Assembly (NCBI GenBank): GCA_045615505.1
Contig: JAZLEZ010000018.1
Location: 1 to 15,961, forward strand
Length of the DNA: 15,961 nt
Reading direction: 5' to 3'
From: JAZLEZ01 sp045615505
GTDB lineage: Bacteria; Spirochaetota; Spirochaetia; Sphaerochaetales; Sphaerochaetaceae
Part shown: in pieces, positions 15,181 through 15,961 of the stretch
Layout: the number at the start of each line of letters is the position of its first letter
How positions within the stretch are numbered: position 1 is the stretch's first letter
Notes under the pieces: model-generated
What the model saw: only the letters and a program-made list of their open reading frames with translations
Told to the model about the DNA's origin: nothing
Database searches by the model: none
Program-made: the position numbers and the translations under genes

Positions 15181-15550
15181 ATGTATATGAAAACTGAATG
15201 TATTGTTTGTTTGCAGTTGAGATTACTTTGTAACTTAAAAAAACGCATCCGTGAAAAATATATCACTGAATTAAAATACATGACTGATTGGTTTGTGGAT
15301 GAGCTTTTTATCAACGGGGGTGGGAAAACCTCTCGTAGCACCAGTATCTCGACTTTTGTGTGATATGGAAAGGTTCAAAGATGACATGAAAGAAGAGATG
15401 TCAATAATAAGAATGGGAATTTGTTATACATCAACTCATGACCTGGAAAATCTTGCATTCTTCAAAATGGATCACAAATTGGGAATGATTAAGAAATATT
15501 ATGATCCCTATCATATTACTTTGGGAGACTATGCAAACTTGTTTCATTGA
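15181..15550 (+). pseudogene. Frameshifted, truncated N-formylglutamate amidohydrolase (HutG-like) remnant
   Basis: Two reading frames together resemble the middle of the N-formylglutamate amidohydrolase family (histidine degradation). The first frame, to about 15315, ends in ELKYMTDWFVDELFING, matching the family's TDWYTDELF block. The next frame continues with GKPLVAPVSRLLCDMERF, then a GICYTSTHD block and KKYYDPYH, matching the family's PVSRLVCDVERF, GxxYTxT and YYxPHH blocks. Removing one G from the run GGGGG at 15316-15320 joins them. The N-terminal IPHSS metal-binding region and the C-terminal DCHSF region are absent; the second frame stops at 15550. The gene is therefore broken at both ends as well as shifted. 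A sequencing error could explain the shift but not the missing ends. The match is by memory of the family. Confidence 0.65.
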
Positions 15551-15673
15551 TGATGAAGTATTCTACTACCATTCAGAAACAATTACGAAGATTTACTCAG
15601 AGATAGTGAACCGGGAATTTGATCTCGGTTCTATTCTCAATTAGCTCCATTCTGTGCTACCATTCTTTCTGTT

Positions 15674-15961
15674 ATGGTTTTATACGTTGATGAAACAGAA
15701 TGTCCAGAATATTTCATTGTTACCGGTTTGCTTGTAAATTCAAAGCAGGACGTGGAACTTGCATTCAAACGCTTTAAGAAATCTGTTAGTAATGCAAAAA
15801 TACCAGCACCTTTGAAATCGAAACTTTTCACAGAATTCAAATCCGTGATTATGGATAGAACATATCAAAATATGAAGATTAAGATGCTATCAGAACTTAA
15901 TGAATTTGAACATTGTGTTGTTTATTCCACATTTGTAAAGAAAACCAAAAACCTCTCACAG
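15674..15961 (+). CDS. DUF3800-like protein, 5' part only (runs off the window)
   Basis: An open frame starts at ATG 15674 and continues without a stop to the last base (96 codons). It begins VLYVDETECPEYFIVTGLLV, which resembles the start of DUF3800 proteins: a beta strand with an Asp-Glu pair, then a hydrophobic strand. This family is thought to have an RNase H-like fold and is often found near mobile or defence genes. Asp6 and Glu7 would be the conserved acidic pair. The following helix-rich part contains KLFTEFKSVIMDR. No Shine-Dalgarno sequence precedes the ATG, and an in-frame TGA lies about 15 codons upstream, so the gene may itself be a truncated or shifted copy. Its function and whether it is intact cannot be judged without the sequence to the right. 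Confidence 0.5.
   Translation, partial: MVLYVDETECPEYFIVTGLLVNSKQDVELAFKRFKKSVSNAKIPAPLKSKLFTEFKSVIMDRTYQNMKIKMLSELNEFEHCVVYSTFVKKTKNLSQ

Noticed and set aside
15060..15341. Minus-strand open frame of 93 codons across the terminator after the outer membrane gene
   Set aside because: It reads through a strong terminator hairpin and has no ribosome site. The plus-strand amidohydrolase remnant explains the conserved sequence.
15637..15840. Minus-strand open frame of 67 codons opposite the DUF3800-like gene
   Set aside because: The plus-strand frame has recognisable family features; this one has no start signal and low-complexity hydrophobic content.

Overview
The window looks like a chromosomal segment of a host- or gut-associated spirochaete, most likely Treponema or a relative. 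The reasons are moderate-to-low GC content by eye, an AddAB recombination system combined with a Gram-negative-type exported beta-barrel protein ending in phenylalanine, and the general look of the housekeeping proteins. The genus is an inference; no 16S rRNA or other decisive marker is present.

Layout, left to right. Bases 1-157 hold the tail of a transcript entering from the left and its intrinsic terminator. A tRNA-Gly(CCC) gene on the minus strand (158-228) overlaps by 10 bases the end of a minus-strand CPBP-family membrane protease gene (219-1076). Its promoter region is shared with a divergent plus-strand operon: addB, addA, aroA, rimO and pcrA/uvrD (1119-11527). These genes overlap by 4 bases or are separated by at most 13. 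A promoter in the next gap precedes rplM and rpsI (ribosomal proteins L13 and S9), which end in a terminator hairpin. That hairpin abuts or overlaps the start of recX. After recX come candidate terminators and a strong sigma70-type promoter whose -10 box lies in a palindrome, then a 614-residue predicted outer membrane protein (13261-15105) with a strong terminator. The last 0.85 kb is a different kind of DNA. It carries a frameshifted, truncated N-formylglutamate amidohydrolase remnant and the 5' part of a DUF3800-like gene that runs off the edge.

Functional logic. AddB and AddA form the helicase-nuclease that resects double-strand breaks and loads RecA. PcrA/UvrD clears RecA and stalled complexes, and RecX restrains RecA filaments, so much of the centre concerns recombination control. 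AroA (shikimate pathway) and RimO (S12 methylthiolation) are unrelated passengers in the repair operon, while RimO, L13 and S9 share a ribosome theme. The outer membrane protein is a separate, probably highly expressed unit. Nothing here is a clear new multi-gene system. The best leads are the palindromic promoter and uncharacterised outer membrane protein, the recX start inside a terminator, the overlapping divergent promoters with a possibly leaderless addB, and the decayed accessory segment with the DUF3800-like gene at the right edge.
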